In this document: positions 40,152-48,844 of the stretch, in pieces
How positions within the stretch are numbered: the first letter of the stretch is position 1
How the letters are laid out: each line of letters begins with the position of its first letter
Source of the DNA: Nocardioides sp. B-3
Lineage (GTDB): Bacteria > Actinomycetota > Actinomycetes > Propionibacteriales > Nocardioidaceae
Assembly (NCBI RefSeq): GCF_024703895.1
Contig: NZ_CP087968.1
Span: 4,278,001 to 4,342,000, forward strand
Reading direction: 5' to 3'
DNA length: 64,000 nucleotides
Translations under genes and position numbers: made by a program
Notes under the pieces: model-generated
Database searches by the model: none
Told to the model about the DNA's origin: nothing
What the model saw: only the letters and a program-made list of their open reading frames with translations

Positions 40152-41627
40152 ATGGCCACCGTTCCGCCCCTCCAGACCGCCTCCCCGGCGGCGCTGACGG
40201 ACGCGGACCCGGCTCGCGATGAACTCTCTGACCGGGCCTTCCTCGAGGCCGCAGGAGCGGATCTTCTCGTACGCCGCCACGCTGAGGTCGCCGAGCTGGT
40301 CCGCGCCGCGGCGTGGGCAGCCCGGGCGGGTCACCCGCGCGACGAACGCGACCCGATGACCACCCCGGGCGGCGACGGCACCCCCTCGGTGCGCGAGTAC
40401 GCCATCCCCGAGCTCGCCATGGCCCGCGAGACCCACCCCGCCACCACCCGCGCGCTGATGGCCGACGCACTCGACCTCCAGCACCGACTCCCCCGCACCC
40501 GGGCCGTCGTGGTCGCTGGCGAGTGCGAGCCCCGGGTGGCGCGCAAGGTCGCGGTCATCTCCCGCGGCCTGCTGGCCGATGTTGTCGGCATCGTGGACCG
40601 CGCCGTGGCTTGGGCAATCGCCGGCCACTCACCGTCCACCGTGTTCGAGATCGCCCGGGCCAAGGTGATCGAGGCCGACCCCGAGACCCACGCCGGCGAG
40701 CGGGAGCGGTCGCGACACCAGCGCTACGTCTCGCTCTCGCGATCGGACGAGTTTGGCTATATGTGCATCATCACCCGGACCACCGCGGGTGACGCCGTCA
40801 TGATCGACGCGGTGGTCGACCGGGTCGCCGATATCCTTGCGCTCACCCACGGGCACGACCACAACCGCGACGAGCTCCGCTCGATGGCGATGGGCTGGCT
40901 CGCCCGTCCGGTCGACCTGCTCAAGCTGCTGCTCGACCACACCGAGACCGACGCCGACCCCAACTCGGAATCGGACGAGCAGCCGGCCTGGGCACCCGAC
41001 CACATGCGCGACACCGTCGAGCGGCTCTGCTCGCTCACCTCCAAGAAGCTCGCCACAATCCGTGGCCGTGGTCAGCTGTTCGTCCACCTCAGCGATGCCG
41101 CCCTCCGTTCGGGTCGCGGCGTCGCCCGGATCGAGGGCGTCGGCCCGATCGACGTGGCCCAGCTCCACGAGGTCCCGGGCCACTGCGATGTCACCGTCAC
41201 ACCAGTCCTCGACCTGTCGGATCGCCCGCGGGCCGATGCCTACGAGCACCCCGAGGTCATGAAGGACCACGTGTGGGCTCTCACGGGCGGCGATGTCTTC
41301 CCCCTCTCCCCGCGCACCGCCACCCGGTCCGGCGTCGACTTCGACCACACATCGCCGTACGACCCGACGGGGCCACCGGGCCAGACGGGGCCGCACAACT
41401 CGGGCCCGCTTCGAAGACGACACCACCGCTGGAAGACCCGCGGCGGCTACAACTGCCGAGTCGCCGGCCCCGGCCGCCACCTCTGGCAGACACCGAACAA
41501 CCTGACCTACCTCGTCGATGCATCCGGCACGAGGCGACTCAGCGACGACGACGCCGAGATCATGCTCACCGCGCCCGAAGGCGTGGAGATCTACCTCAGC
41601 GACGTCGAGCTGTCGGTCGAGGACTGA
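40152..41627 (+). CDS. DUF222/13E12-family HNH endonuclease-like protein
   Basis: 491 residues, intact. The N-terminal two-thirds (ADLLVRRHAEVAELVRAAAW, ARTLMADALDLQHRLPRT, ARKVAVISRGL) is the DUF222 domain. The C-terminal region has a partial HNH-like block (DFDHTSPYDP, GPHNSGPLRRRHHRWKTRGG), missing the usual tight Cys ligands, so nuclease activity is doubtful. Such genes occur in many copies per actinobacterial genome. Upstream is a LexA box, in line with DNA-damage induction known for this family. It follows the IS481 element. Confidence 0.85.
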   Translation: MATVPPLQTASPAALTDADPARDELSDRAFLEAAGADLLVRRHAEVAELVRAAAWAARAGHPRDERDPMTTPGGDGTPSVREYAIPELAMARETHPATTRALMADALDLQHRLPRTRAVVVAGECEPRVARKVAVISRGLLADVVGIVDRAVAWAIAGHSPSTVFEIARAKVIEADPETHAGERERSRHQRYVSLSRSDEFGYMCIITRTTAGDAVMIDAVVDRVADILALTHGHDHNRDELRSMAMGWLARPVDLLKLLLDHTETDADPNSESDEQPAWAPDHMRDTVERLCSLTSKKLATIRGRGQLFVHLSDAALRSGRGVARIEGVGPIDVAQLHEVPGHCDVTVTPVLDLSDRPRADAYEHPEVMKDHVWALTGGDVFPLSPRTATRSGVDFDHTSPYDPTGPPGQTGPHNSGPLRRRHHRWKTRGGYNCRVAGPGRHLWQTPNNLTYLVDASGTRRLSDDDAEIMLTAPEGVEIYLSDVELSVED

Positions 41628-41694
41628 GCGGCAACGAGCGCACGGGCGTGAGGGCAGAGGACGTAGTCGACCTCGCCGGGGGCGATCCACGACC

Positions 41695-42301
41695 GGGGGC
41701 TTGACGCTCGGCGGAGTCTTCACCCACGGCGGGCACTCCTACGCCGGGCGCGACCGGGTCGCGGCCGCCTCGAACGACGAGGTCACAGCGATTGAGCGCG
41801 CCGTCGAGGTTCTTGTGGCAGCCGGGTTCGCCGTACCGATCCGAAGTGTTGGGTCGACACCGACAGCGATCGAATCCGCCAAGGGACCCGGTCAACGAGA
41901 TCCGGCCCGGGACGTACGTCTACAACGACCGGCTGCAGCTCCAGCTCGGCTCGTGCGAGCCGACTGACCTCGCGCTCCCGGTGGCGACGACGGTGGTCAG
42001 CCACTCGGGCGGGCGGTTCGTGCTGGACGCGGGCGCCAAGACGCTGACCAAGGACGTGCCGGCGGTACTCACCGGATTCGGCGCACTCCCCCACTATCCG
42101 CAGGCTGCGATCGAGCGGGTCTACGACCACCACGCCATCGTCAATCCGGGTGGCGGCGGACGACCGGCGATCGGAGAGATCGTTGCCGTCGTCCCCAACC
42201 ACGTGTGCCCGGTGGTCGATCTTGCTGCGACGACGGTGATCGTGAAGGACGGCGAGATCGTTGACCGGTGGCGGGTCGACGCGCACAACCGTTCGGGCTG
42301 A
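41695..42301 (+). pseudogene. 5'-truncated D-serine/D-threonine dehydratase-like remnant
   Basis: Only the C-terminal half of a DSD1-type PLP enzyme is present. It begins at LGGVFTHGGHSY, runs through NEIRPGTYVYNDRLQLQLGS and ends at the zinc-binding IVAVVPNHVCPVVDLAAT and DRWRVDAHNRSG. The N-terminal PLP barrel with the Schiff-base Lys is absent and no start codon with a ribosome site is seen. An extra G near 41884 also breaks the frame. The truncation point lies just after the DUF222 gene, so the missing part was probably lost in a rearrangement there. Confidence 0.72.
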
Positions 42302-42309
42302 ATCTCGAG

Positions 42310-42390
42310 GACCTTGGTTTCCGACACGCTCGTTCCTCGCTGCTCAACCAGCGGTCCAATGCGGGCGGCCTCGCTGCTCAACCAGCGGTC
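42310..42390. repeat. Intergenic repeat, copy 1 (between convergent genes)
   Basis: Contains GACCTTGGTTTCCGACACG, then two copies of a block like CCTCGCTGCTCAACCAGCGG. It shares most of its length with 44818-44870. It sits between the D-serine dehydratase remnant and the tetR gene, and the tetR stop codon (GGTTGA) is encoded within it. Confidence 0.65.
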
Positions 42391-42969
42391 AGGGCCGGTC
42401 CGGGGAGGCGGGCCATGGCGGCCCGCGCTTCGCCGTACGCATCCTCGAAACCACCGGCGGTCTTCGCGACGATGGCACCTTCGTAGAGCAGGTGCGCGTG
42501 CGCGCCCACGGCCTCGGCGTCGGGGATCCCGGCCTCGTCGACGAGGCGCACGAAGAGGGCTCGCATGTAGCGCTTGTCCTCGCGGATGACGGCGTTGCCC
42601 GGGTGGTCGGTGCCGCCGAGCTCGGCGTACGCATTGACGAAGGCGCAGCCACGGTCCTGCTCGCGCGCATGCAGCCGCGAGCGCGTCCATCACGGCCGGG
42701 ACGCGCTCTGGGCTCGGCTCCGGAGCATGGCGCTCGAGGTGGTCGGACAGGAAGTCGATCCATCGGGCCGCCCGCCGGGTGAGGTAGGCGGCGACCAGCT
42801 CGTCCTTCGAACCGAACCTGTCGTAGAGGGTCTTCTTGGTCGTCGCGGCCTCGTCGGCGATCAGGTCGACGCCGACGGCCCGGATGCCGCGCTCGTAGAA
42901 GAGCGCGCTCGCGGTGTCGAGGATGCGCACCCCCGCCGGGGTGTTCGCGTTGCGAATCGTCGTGGTCAT
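42378..42969 (-). CDS. TetR-family regulator, frameshifted
   Basis: About 197 residues. The DNA-binding part is RILDTASALFYERGIRAVGV followed by DEAATTKKTLYDRFGSKDEL. The C-terminal domain with GCAFVNAYAELGGTDHP is of the YcdC/NemR-like TetR group. One indel near 42672. It is divergent from an EamA-family transporter with an ATAC..GTAT palindrome in between, so it probably represses that transporter and itself. The stop codon lies in an intergenic repeat. Confidence 0.82.
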
Positions 42970-42996
42970 TTCCTACCTCCCAAGGACACTGCGAGT

Positions 42997-43010
42997 ATAC
43001 AGACCGGTAT
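42997..43010. promoter_or_regulatory. Probable TetR operator between tetR and the EamA transporter
   Basis: ATACAGACCGGTAT has inverted ATAC/GTAT arms around an ACCGGT core and lies 27 bases from the tetR start and 14 from the transporter start. It resembles operators of the small-drug-exporter TetR group. Confidence 0.55.
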
Positions 43011-43024
43011 GGTTATGTCGAGGC

Positions 43025-43885
43025 ATGAACCGCTTCGCCCCCATTGCCCCGGTCGTCCTCTGGAGCTCCGGCTTCGTCGGCGCCACCCTCGCCGCCCAGT
43101 CAGCGCCCGCGGAGACGACGCTCCTGTGGCGCTACATCGTCGCGGTCGTGCCGCTGCTCGGGTGGGCGCTGTGGAGCAGACGGCGGTACGGCGCCCGGTT
43201 CCTCGTCCGAGAGGGCGCGATCGGGATCCTCGCCCGGGGTGGCTACTGCCCGGGCGTCTATCGGGCCGCCGATCTCGGCGTGCTGCCCGGAACGTCGGCG
43301 CTCGTGGCCTCGCTGCAGCCACCGTTGGTGGCGGCCGTGCTGTGGGCCGGATCGGGAGGCCGGACCGACCGGCGCCGGGCGCTGGGGCTGGTGACCGGAC
43401 TCGCCGGAGTGCTGCTCGTTGTCGGCGGTGACATCGGCGGCGCGGGCGGCACCGCCGGGCTCACGGCGGTCGGGCTCGGCACCCTCAGCCTGACTGTGGC
43501 GACCCTCGTCGCGAGCCGCTGGCCCGAGCCGCCGAGGGAACGGCGTGATGGACTCGCTCGCCGTCCAGTCGGTCGTCGCGCTCGGCTTCTTCGCGGCCGT
43601 CGCCCTCGCGACCGGGACCGCCGCGCCACCGCGGGACGGCGACTTCTGGTTGGCCATCGCGTGGCTCGTGCTGCTGCCGGTCCTCGGTGGCTACGGCACC
43701 TACTACTACGTGCTGCGGACCTCCGGGCCGGTGGCCGTGAGCGCCCGGGCTCTACCTGACTCCCGCGGTCGCAGCCCTCTGGGCGTGGCCGATGTTCGGA
43801 GAGCCGTTGACTGTCCGCGCCGCCGTCGGATTCCTGATCGCAGCGGCGGGCGTGGCGGCCGTCGTACGCCCGAGACAGCCCGTCA
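43025..43885 (+). CDS. EamA/DMT-family transporter, frameshifted
   Basis: About 285 residues with roughly ten hydrophobic segments in two EamA halves. The first (MNRFAPIAPVVLWSSGFVGA .. LWRYIVAVVPLLGWALW) and the second (LAIAWLVLLPVLGGYGTYYY .. WAWPMFGEPLTVRAAVGFLI) are both recognisable. Breaks near 43535 and 43745, and perhaps near 43240. The last codons overlap the convergent ohrR end and the stop cannot be fixed. Probably exports a small metabolite or drug under control of the divergent TetR. Confidence 0.72.
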
Positions 43886-44344
43886 GCCGGTCGTCGACGC
43901 GGGGAGGTCAGCGTCGAGGCGGTCCGGGAGGCTGCCCGGAGCCGGCGCAGCTGCCGGGACTCGGTCACGTTCAGGCCCAGAGACTCCACCAGACGGGTGG
44001 GAACGTCGGAGACCCGATCCTGCAGGTCCTGCCCGGCGGCGGTGACCGCGACCAGCACCCGCCGTTCGTCGTCCTCGTCGCGTCGGCGGGTGACGAAGCC
44101 GGCCTGCTCGAGCCGCTTGAGGAGCGGGAGTGAGGGTGCCGGAGTCGAGCCGGAGTCGGCTCCCCAGCTCGCCGACGGTCATCGGTTCACCCTCGTCCCA
44201 GAGGGCGAGGAGCGCGAGGTACTGCGGATAGGTGAGTCCGTGGTCCTGCAGGAGCGGGCCATAGGCGCGCGTGACGGCCCGGCTGGCGGCGTAGAGCGGA
44301 AAGCAGAGCTGGGCATCGAGGTCGAGCTGGGGGTGACGGGACAC
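43883..44344 (-). CDS. ohrR: OhrR, organic-peroxide-sensing MarR regulator, frameshifted
   Basis: About 153 residues. The N terminus MSRHPQLDLDAQLCFPLYAA has the peroxide-reactive Cys in the typical LCFPLYAASR setting, the winged helix is in MTVGELGSRLRLDSGTLTP and the wing in RRRDEDDERRVLV. Two indels, near 44135 and 43940. Divergent from ohr, the standard arrangement: OhrR represses until oxidised by an organic hydroperoxide. Confidence 0.85.
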   Translation of the reverse strand: MSRHPQLDLDAQLCFPLYAASRAVTRAYGPLLQDHGLTYPQYLALLALWDEGEPMTVGELGSRLRLDSGTLTPAPQAARAGRLRHPPTRRGRRTAGAGRGHRRRAGPAGSGLRRSHPSGGVSGPERDRVPAAAPAPGSLPDRLDADLPASTTG

Positions 44345-44370
44345 ACAGTGATCATATCTTGCTCAATTTG

Positions 44371-44382
44371 ATTGTGCACAAT
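44371..44382. promoter_or_regulatory. OhrR operator
   Basis: ATTGTGCACAAT is a perfect 12-base palindrome in an AT-rich stretch, 26 bases from the ohrR start and 12 bases from the ohr start. Flanking TTGATTG and ATTAGATTG add partial half-sites. Location and symmetry fit OhrR binding. Confidence 0.65.
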
Positions 44383-44394
44383 TAGATTGTGGAC

Positions 44395-44809
44395 ATGAAG
44401 ACTCTCTACACGACCACCGCCATCGCCACCGGAGACGGCCGCAACGGCCACGTCCAGACCACCGACGGCCTCCTCGCCGCCGACGTCCGCATGCCCGCCG
44501 AGCTCGGCGGCCCGGGCGGCGCGACCAACCCCGAGCAGCTCTTCGCCGCCGGCTACGCCGCGTGCTTCCACTCGGCACTCAAGCTGGTGGCCGGCGCGGA
44601 TGGTGTCGACGCGACCGACAGCGAGGTCGTCGCGGACGTGTCGTTGGGTGCGCTCGAGAACGGCGCCTTCGCTGTCCGTCGCGCTCGAGGTGACCATCCC
44701 GGGCGCCGAGCGTGAGGTGGCCGAGAAGGTCGTCGCGCGCGCCCACGAGGTGTGCCCGTACTCCAACGCCACCCGCGGCAACATCGAGGTCGTGCTCACC
44801 GTCGCGTGA
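44395..44809 (+). CDS. ohr: Ohr, organic hydroperoxide resistance protein, one frameshift
   Basis: About 139 residues (a GTG two codons upstream is an alternative start). The peroxidatic Cys is in LFAAGYAACFHSALKL and the resolving Cys in AHEVCPYSNATRGN, as in thiol-dependent OsmC/Ohr peroxidases. An indel near 44672 (a missing base pair in GGFGL-type sequence) splits the protein. Under control of the divergent OhrR. Confidence 0.88.
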
Positions 44810-44817
44810 CGCTGGGT

Positions 44818-44870
44818 GACCTTGGTTTCGACACGCTCGGCCGCGGGCGGCCTCGCTGCTCAACCGGCGG
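44818..44870. repeat. Intergenic repeat, copy 2 (between convergent genes)
   Basis: GACCTTGGTTTCGACACGCT followed by CGGGCGGCCTCGCTGCTCAA and CCGGCGG matches copy 1 at 42310-42390. It sits between ohr and the SnoaL-like gene, and the latter's stop codon (GGTTGA) is inside it, exactly as at copy 1. Confidence 0.65.
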
Positions 44871-45279
44871 ATTCGGCTGGTCTCAGGACCGCGAAATCGC
44901 CCAGCCCGATCCTGATCTCGAACACCCGGTGGGCGATCAGCCAGCCGGAAGGTCCGCGGACCCGGGAGTCGTCGTACTCCCCCGGGCACTCGTAGAACGA
45001 TCCCGCCATCGGCCCGGCGCCGACGTGGTGCACGCGGGCGTAGGTGAAGGACCGGGCGGTGTCGCCGACGACCGTGACCCGGTGGTTGCCCAGCAGGTGC
45101 TGCGTCGGGCCGACGCCGCCGAGGTGGGCCTGCATCTGGGCCACGATGGCGTCCGGGCCGGAGCGGCTGTAGGCGAACGCGTCCGGGGTCAGCAGCGAGC
45201 GGATCGTGGGCCAGACACGAGCGTCGGTCGCCGAGGCGAAGGACGCCAACGCCTCGACGATCTCGGAGCGATCGCTCAT
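44860..45279 (-). CDS. SnoaL-like (NTF2-fold) protein
   Basis: 139 residues, intact. The N-terminal helix RSEIVEALASFASATDARVW and strands FAYSRSGPDAIVAQMQAHLG and HRVTVVGDTARSFTYARVHH match the SnoaL/NTF2 fold of small isomerases and hydratases. The start ATG overlaps the flavoprotein stop (ATGA), so it is the last gene of the hsaA-like/hsaC operon. Related folds include steroid delta-isomerases, but the usual catalytic residues cannot be confirmed. Confidence 0.75.
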   Translation of the reverse strand: MSDRSEIVEALASFASATDARVWPTIRSLLTPDAFAYSRSGPDAIVAQMQAHLGGVGPTQHLLGNHRVTVVGDTARSFTYARVHHVGAGPMAGSFYECPGEYDDSRVRGPSGWLIAHRVFEIRIGLGDFAVLRPAESAG

Positions 45280-46674
45280 GACGCGGCGGCCGTCCGTCCC
45301 GCACGGCGGCCGAAGAACGTGCCGTCCCCGAGCGAGGTGCCGCTGATGTATCGCTCGCCGTGCATCCCGGAGGAGGCACGCCCGGCGGCGTACAGACCCG
45401 GAATCCTCTCGCCGGTCATGGACAGGACGTGGCCGTCGGGGGTGGTGTGCAGTCCGCCGAGCGTGAAGCCGGAGAAGCCCGTCCCGGGCACGGTCGTGGA
45501 AGTCGGGAAGAAGCCGAGCCGCGGGTCGAAGGCCGCGAGCCCACCGGTGAGCGGGCGCAGCCAGCGGGAGTCCTTGTGGAACATCGGGTCCTGCCCGTTG
45601 ACGGCATCGCGGTTGTACGACGCCACCGTCGCCGCGAAGGCACTCGCAGGAATCGAGAGGTCGGCCGCGAGCTCCTCGGGCGTCTCAGCAGCGAACGAGG
45701 GGTGGATGCCCCAGTGTCCGTGATCGCCTCGAGACCGTCCTCGTCGATGATCACCCAGCAGGGGCCGGGCTGGGCGAGTGCCGCGTGGCTGAAGTGTCCG
45801 GGATAGACGTCTTCGTTGATGAAGCGATGGCCCGGGGAGTTGACCAGCATCCCTCGGCAGACCATCTCGGGCAGCGCGGTGTAGGCCGCTTCGATCATCG
45901 ACATCCGGCGGGTGGCGGCGCCGACGGCCCTGGGCCATCAGGATGCCGCTGCCGTCGTCGAGACCGTCGCTGACCTTGCCGTGCCCGAGCAGTGACGGCG
46001 CGTGGTCGGCGAGCATCTGCTCGTTGTCGACGAAGCCGCCGGTGGTGAGCACGACGGAGTCGGCGCGGAAGGACTCGTCCGCGCCGTAGCGGCGGGCGTT
46101 CACCCCCACCACGCGGCCGTCCTCGACGATCAGTGAGGTGGCGCGGGTGTCGACCTCGACACTGACGCCCGGGGAAGAAGCGTGGGCGACCAACGTGTCC
46201 ATCAGCAACTGCCCGGTCGACATCGGCACCGGGCCACGGTGCCCGCGCGGTGCGGGCTTCGCGATCTCGTTGTAGGGCCGGGCGTTCTCGCCGAGCCACT
46301 TCAGGCCGTCGGTGGTGGCCGGCATCCGGGCCCGGCCCTCGAACATGGTCGGCTGGATCACGACGCCGCAGGAGACGAGCCACTCGTAGTGGTCGACCGA
46401 GCCGTAGCAGTAGAGGCGCACCTTCTCGAGGTCCGCGTGCGGGCCGAGGGCGGTCGACAAGAAGTCGAACATGTCGTCCGCCGTGTCGCTGAAGCCGCAG
46501 GCCTGCTGGATCGCCGTGCCGCCGCCGAGGTAGAGCTCGCCACCCGACAGGGCCGACGACCCCGCCCGGTCCACTCGCGCGCTCGAGCACCCGGACCGAG
46601 GCCCCGGCGGAAGCCGCAGAGATCGCAGCAGCCGCACCGGCCGCGCCGAAGCCGACGACCGGGACGTCGGTCAC
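45276..46674 (-). CDS. KstD-like FAD-dependent oxidoreductase, frameshifted
   Basis: About 465 residues from a GTG at 46674 overlapping the hsaC stop. The FAD site is VVGFGAAGAAAAISAASAGA, then SSALSGGELYLGGGTAIQQ, VVLTTGGFVDNEQML, GHRFINEDVYPGHFSHAAL and the C-terminal GLYAAGRASSGMHGERYISG. This is the flavocytochrome-c/KstD group, but it lacks the KstD Tyr-Pro/Ala-Gly-Pro-Gly loop, so it may not be a ring-A delta-1-dehydrogenase. Breaks near 46590, 45925 (CCAGGGCC) and 45715. It is co-transcribed with hsaC. Confidence 0.78.
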
Positions 46675-47589
46675 GAGAACGCCGCCAGCGGCTCCGAACC
46701 CGACCAGTCGTGACCCCAGTAGGAGTCGGCGGTGATCTCCTCGGCGGTGTAGTAGGTCTCGTCGACGGTCATGCCCTCGACGCCGTACTCCAGGTCCCAG
46801 CCGCCGGGGGCACGGACGTAGAACGAGACCATGTGGTCGTTGGTGTGGCGACCGAGCGTGGACGAGATCGAGAAGCCGGCGCGGTTGACCTTGTCGAGCG
46901 CGCGCCCGACGGCGTCGAGCGAGTCGACCTCGACCATCAGGTGCACCAGCCCGGGCGGGTCGCCGTGCGGCGCGGGCACGACGGCCGGGCTGTGGTGGCG
47001 CTGGTTGACGCCCATGAAGCGCACGCGCCGCGGCGTACCGACAGCGGCGACGCCCTTGTCCCCCAGCCGGATCGCTCCGCGCGGCAGGAAGCCGAGCACC
47101 TCGGTGTAGAACTCGACGGTGTCGTCCATGGCGGTGGTCGGCAGGACGACGTGGCCCGTGCCCCGGTCGCCGGTGATGAACTTCTGCGCCAGCCCTGTCA
47201 GCAGCGGGCTGTGGTCGAGCCGCGGGCCGAAGAAGACCTCGACGGGCGTACCCGCCGGGTCGTCGAAGGCGATGGCCGCCTCGACGCCGCGCTCGTCGCA
47301 CTCCGGCCCGGCCGAGCTCCTTGACGACGTAGCCCGCTGCCTCGACCGAACGCCCGATCTCGGCGAGAGCGAACTGGTCGCGCACCTCCCAGCCGACGGC
47401 GAGCACGGTGTCGGACTGGCCGGGCAGCACGATCAGCCGCGACTCCCGCTCGTCGACGCGCAGGTAGAGACCTCCCTCCACGGGACCGGTCGTCTCCTGC
47501 ATGCCGAGGCAGTCGACGGTCAGCTCGCGCCAGCGCGCGACGTCCCGGGACTGCACCTTGAGGTAGCCGAGGCCACGGATCTGTGTCAT
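46671..47589 (-). CDS. hsaC: HsaC, steroid-catechol extradiol dioxygenase, one frameshift
   Basis: About 306 residues. Type I extradiol fold with iron ligands His in RGTGHVVLP, His in PGLVHLMVEVDSL and Glu in GWDLEYGVEG. The N-terminal domain IRGLGYLKVQSRDVARWREL is non-metal-binding. The C-terminal tail SYWGHDWSG resembles HsaC. One extra G near 47308. It opens ring A of the secosteroid catechol; HsaA, the preceding gene, makes its substrate. Confidence 0.88.
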
Positions 47590-47598
47590 GTGATCTCC

Positions 47599-48780
47599 TC
47601 AGATCATCGAGAGCATCGGGCCGGGCGGCGGCACGATGTCGAGGTCGGTCAGCGCGGTCGCGTGGAACACCGAGCCGGGCACGTGGATCGCGTGCGCCGG
47701 GCCCATGTGGCCGTCACGCCAGAACCGCTGGATCGGGTTGTCCATCCGCAGGCCGTTGCCGCCGGACCGGGCGACGACCTCGTCCATCGCGCGCACGGCA
47801 CGCCGGGCGGCGGCGACCTGCGTACGGCGACTGGCGGCGCGCTCGTTGAAGCTGATCTGCTCCCCCGCGGCGACCTTGTCGTAGATCGAGGTCACGTTGG
47901 ACAGCAGGGCAGTGCGCGAGGCCTTGATCTCCTCGGCAGCAGCGGAGATCGCGAACAGCACGTAGGGGTCGTCGGAGATCCCGGTGCCGGTCACCTGCAC
48001 GCGCGTGCGCTGGTAGGCCATGTGGTGGGCCAGCGCGCCCTCGGCGATGCCGATCACGGCGCTGGTGATGCCGAGCGGGAAGATCGTCGTGAACGGCACG
48101 GCATAGGTCGGGTTGGTGCGGCCCGAGGCCGCCAGCGCCGAGCCGTCCATCATCGTGCTGAACGCGACGGCACGCTCGGACGGGATGAACGCGTCCTTGA
48201 CGATGACGTCCTTGGAGCCGGTGCCACGCAGGCCCACGACGTCCCACGAGTCCTCGACGATCGTGTAGTCGGACCGCGGCAGGATCACGTGATAGCTCTG
48301 CGGCGGCATCAGCCGCTCGCCGTTCTCGTCGCCGAGGAAGGCGCCGAGGAAGATCCACTGGCAGTGGTCGGTCCCCGACGAGAACTGCCAGCGCCCGTTG
48401 AAGACATATCCGCCGTCGACCGGCTTCAGGATCCCCATCGGTGCGTACGGCGACGCGATCCAGGTCTCGTCATCGGACCCCCAGATCTGCTCCTGCACGC
48501 CGGAGTCGCACAGGGCCATCTCCCATGGGTGCACCCCGACGATGCCGGCGACCCAGCCGGTCGCGCCGTCGAGGGAGGCGATCCGCATGACGGTCTCGGC
48601 GAAGTCGCGCGGGTGCGCCTCGGCGCCGCCGTGCTCCGCTGGCTGCAGCATCTTGATGACGCCGGTGTCGCGCAGGATCTTGGCCGTGGAGTCGTCGAGC
48701 TTGCCGAGCTTCTCGTTGGACTCGCCGAGGGCGGCGAGCTCGTCGGCTCGTTCCTCGACTGCTTGCAGGGCGGTGTTCAT
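47599..48780 (-). CDS. HsaA-type flavin monooxygenase, second copy
   Basis: 393 residues, intact. Features are GATGWVAGIVGVHPWEMALC, FSSGTDHCQWIFLGAFLG, DYTIVEDSWDVVGLRGTGSK and PIQRFWRDGHMGPAHAIHVP. It is the acyl-CoA-dehydrogenase-like oxygenase fold of HsaA, less similar to mycobacterial HsaA than the copy at 34624. Its place directly before hsaC suggests it is the oxygenase that supplies HsaC, or one that handles a variant substrate. The ATG at 48780 is 42 bases from palindrome e. Confidence 0.85.
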   Translation of the reverse strand: MNTALQAVEERADELAALGESNEKLGKLDDSTAKILRDTGVIKMLQPAEHGGAEAHPRDFAETVMRIASLDGATGWVAGIVGVHPWEMALCDSGVQEQIWGSDDETWIASPYAPMGILKPVDGGYVFNGRWQFSSGTDHCQWIFLGAFLGDENGERLMPPQSYHVILPRSDYTIVEDSWDVVGLRGTGSKDVIVKDAFIPSERAVAFSTMMDGSALAASGRTNPTYAVPFTTIFPLGITSAVIGIAEGALAHHMAYQRTRVQVTGTGISDDPYVLFAISAAAEEIKASRTALLSNVTSIYDKVAAGEQISFNERAASRRTQVAAARRAVRAMDEVVARSGGNGLRMDNPIQRFWRDGHMGPAHAIHVPGSVFHATALTDLDIVPPPGPMLSMI

Positions 48781-48822
48781 GAACAGACGTTCGCAGCGTT
48801 TAGGCCGACCCGTCGCCCGATC

Positions 48823-48837
48823 TCCCGTTGAGCGGGA
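48823..48837. promoter_or_regulatory. Steroid-operon palindrome, site e
   Basis: The sequence is TCCCGTTGAGCGGGA, 42 bases upstream of the HsaA-type gene start (48780, minus). It lies between the kshB stop and that start. A CCTAAAC box follows towards the gene. Confidence 0.68.
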
Positions 48838-48844
48838 CGTGCCA

